DNA of 6,570 nucleotides from Acidobacteriota bacterium (GTDB lineage Bacteria; Acidobacteriota; Terriglobia; Terriglobales; Acidobacteriaceae), in assembly GCA_021799405.1 (NCBI GenBank), contig JAJZAL010000274.1, positions 1 to 6,570 of the forward strand, written 5' to 3'. The translations under genes and the position numbers were made by a program. The notes beneath the pieces are model-generated. The model saw only the letters and a program-made list of their open reading frames with translations. It searched no databases and had not been told where the DNA came from. How positions within the stretch are numbered: position 1 is the first letter of the stretch; every line of letters begins with the position of its first letter. Below are positions 6,099 through 6,570 of this stretch, one piece after another.

Positions 6099-6570
6099 AT
6101 GGCAATTTCCCCAATTGCTCACGGCGGTAACGGAGGTGCCCATTTCCGCATCTTCGACAGAACACGGCTTATCTCTCTGGTCGTGTTGCTCGCGCTACTC
6201 GTTGCGTGTGTGTTGTTCTCATGGACTACGAGCGGCGCTATGGCGCGTCTCGCATTCCTGCGAAGCCGCCGCGGCGCGCGCGGCGTTGGCAGCGCGCCAC
6301 AATCTCTCGTTGATATAAGCCCATGGCAAACCGCCCAGGAACTTGCGGCAATGGCCGTAACTGCCGAGGAGGGCGAGTACGCCCGCGATGCCGAACGGCT
6401 GGCCGATCACGAGGTGGATCAGGCCTTTGCTTCGGCATTGCGCCTGGCAACTCTGCAGGCGCAGCATCCCGATTACAAGGGAAAAGCGCTCGTGCTCGCA
6501 CAAAGGGTGAAGCAACTCGAGCGAACCGTCCAACAGGATCAGGTTGCGGTCCAGCAACTGACATCCAAAT
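6099..6570 (+). CDS. Membrane-anchored protein with helical/coiled-coil region, 3' end cut by window edge
   Basis: The frame from ATG 6099 stays open for 157 codons to the window end, so the gene is partial. The N-terminus (MAISPIAHGG) is followed by a basic stretch and one strong hydrophobic segment at residues 24-40 (LISLVVLLALLVACVLF), then an Arg-rich juxtamembrane patch (50-62). A long helical region rich in Ala, Glu and Gln begins near 75 (PWQTAQELAAMAVTAEEGE, then DAERLADHEVDQAF). Residues 129-155 (LVLAQRVKQLERTVQQDQVA) look like a coiled coil. It would be an inner-membrane protein with an exported helical domain. The TAQELAAMAVTAEE and LADHEVDQAF stretch faintly recalls N-termini of some acidobacterial mechanosensitive-channel (MscS-like) proteins, but no channel domain is visible and this is low-confidence recall. 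No strong Shine-Dalgarno precedes the ATG. An ATG at 6091 opens a different frame that stops at 6318. Confidence 0.7.
   Translation, partial: MAISPIAHGGNGGAHFRIFDRTRLISLVVLLALLVACVLFSWTTSGAMARLAFLRSRRGARGVGSAPQSLVDISPWQTAQELAAMAVTAEEGEYARDAERLADHEVDQAFASALRLATLQAQHPDYKGKALVLAQRVKQLERTVQQDQVAVQQLTSK

Noticed and set aside
6091..6318. Plus-strand 75-codon frame from ATG 6091
   Set aside because: It starts 8 bases before the favoured ATG in another frame, stops early, and its translation has no convincing protein character; the 6099 frame is open to the end.
6219..6564. Two overlapping minus-strand frames near the right edge
   Set aside because: They lie opposite the promoter-preceded plus-strand frame from 6099 with its membrane helix and coiled coil, and have shadow-like Arg/Pro/Ala composition.

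Overview
The window looks like an ordinary chromosomal stretch of a GC-rich, double-membraned bacterium. The protein styles (an HAE1-type RND pump opening with VDFFIHRPVFA, a small exported helix-hairpin-helix protein, GTG and TTG starts) remind me of soil Acidobacteriota. That placement is an inference from memory of protein families, not a search result.

Layout, left to right. A tRNA-Glu(TTC) gene with an encoded CCA lies on the minus strand at 30-107, with a plausible promoter at 137-165. Next is a gene-poor leader (108-544). It is followed by a plus-strand two-gene drug-efflux operon: a lipoprotein periplasmic adaptor (545-1645) and an RND inner-membrane pump (1728-4904). Only 9 bases later, a convergent minus-strand pair begins: a maltose/galactoside-type O-acetyltransferase (5351-5908) overlapping by ATGA with a small exported ComEA-like helix-hairpin-helix protein (4914-5354). 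An intergenic region of about 190 bp (5909-6098) holds a perfect 12-bp palindrome, a small hairpin, a sigma70-like promoter and a 10-bp inverted repeat. A further plus-strand gene (6099 to the window end) starts there and is cut by the right edge. It encodes a membrane-anchored protein with a helical, coiled-coil-like region.

How the genes work together. The adaptor and pump would form two of the three parts of a proton-driven efflux system. No outer-membrane channel (TolC/OprM type) and no local regulator gene is present, so both would have to be encoded elsewhere. The acetyltransferase and HhH protein appear translationally coupled, but I see no clear functional link between them.

I found no mobile element, CRISPR array, toxin-antitoxin pair or clearly novel system. 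The points most worth a second look are the intergenic control region 5909-6098, the truncated right-edge gene, the partial copy of the tRNA T-arm at the left edge, and the altered hairpin of the HhH protein.
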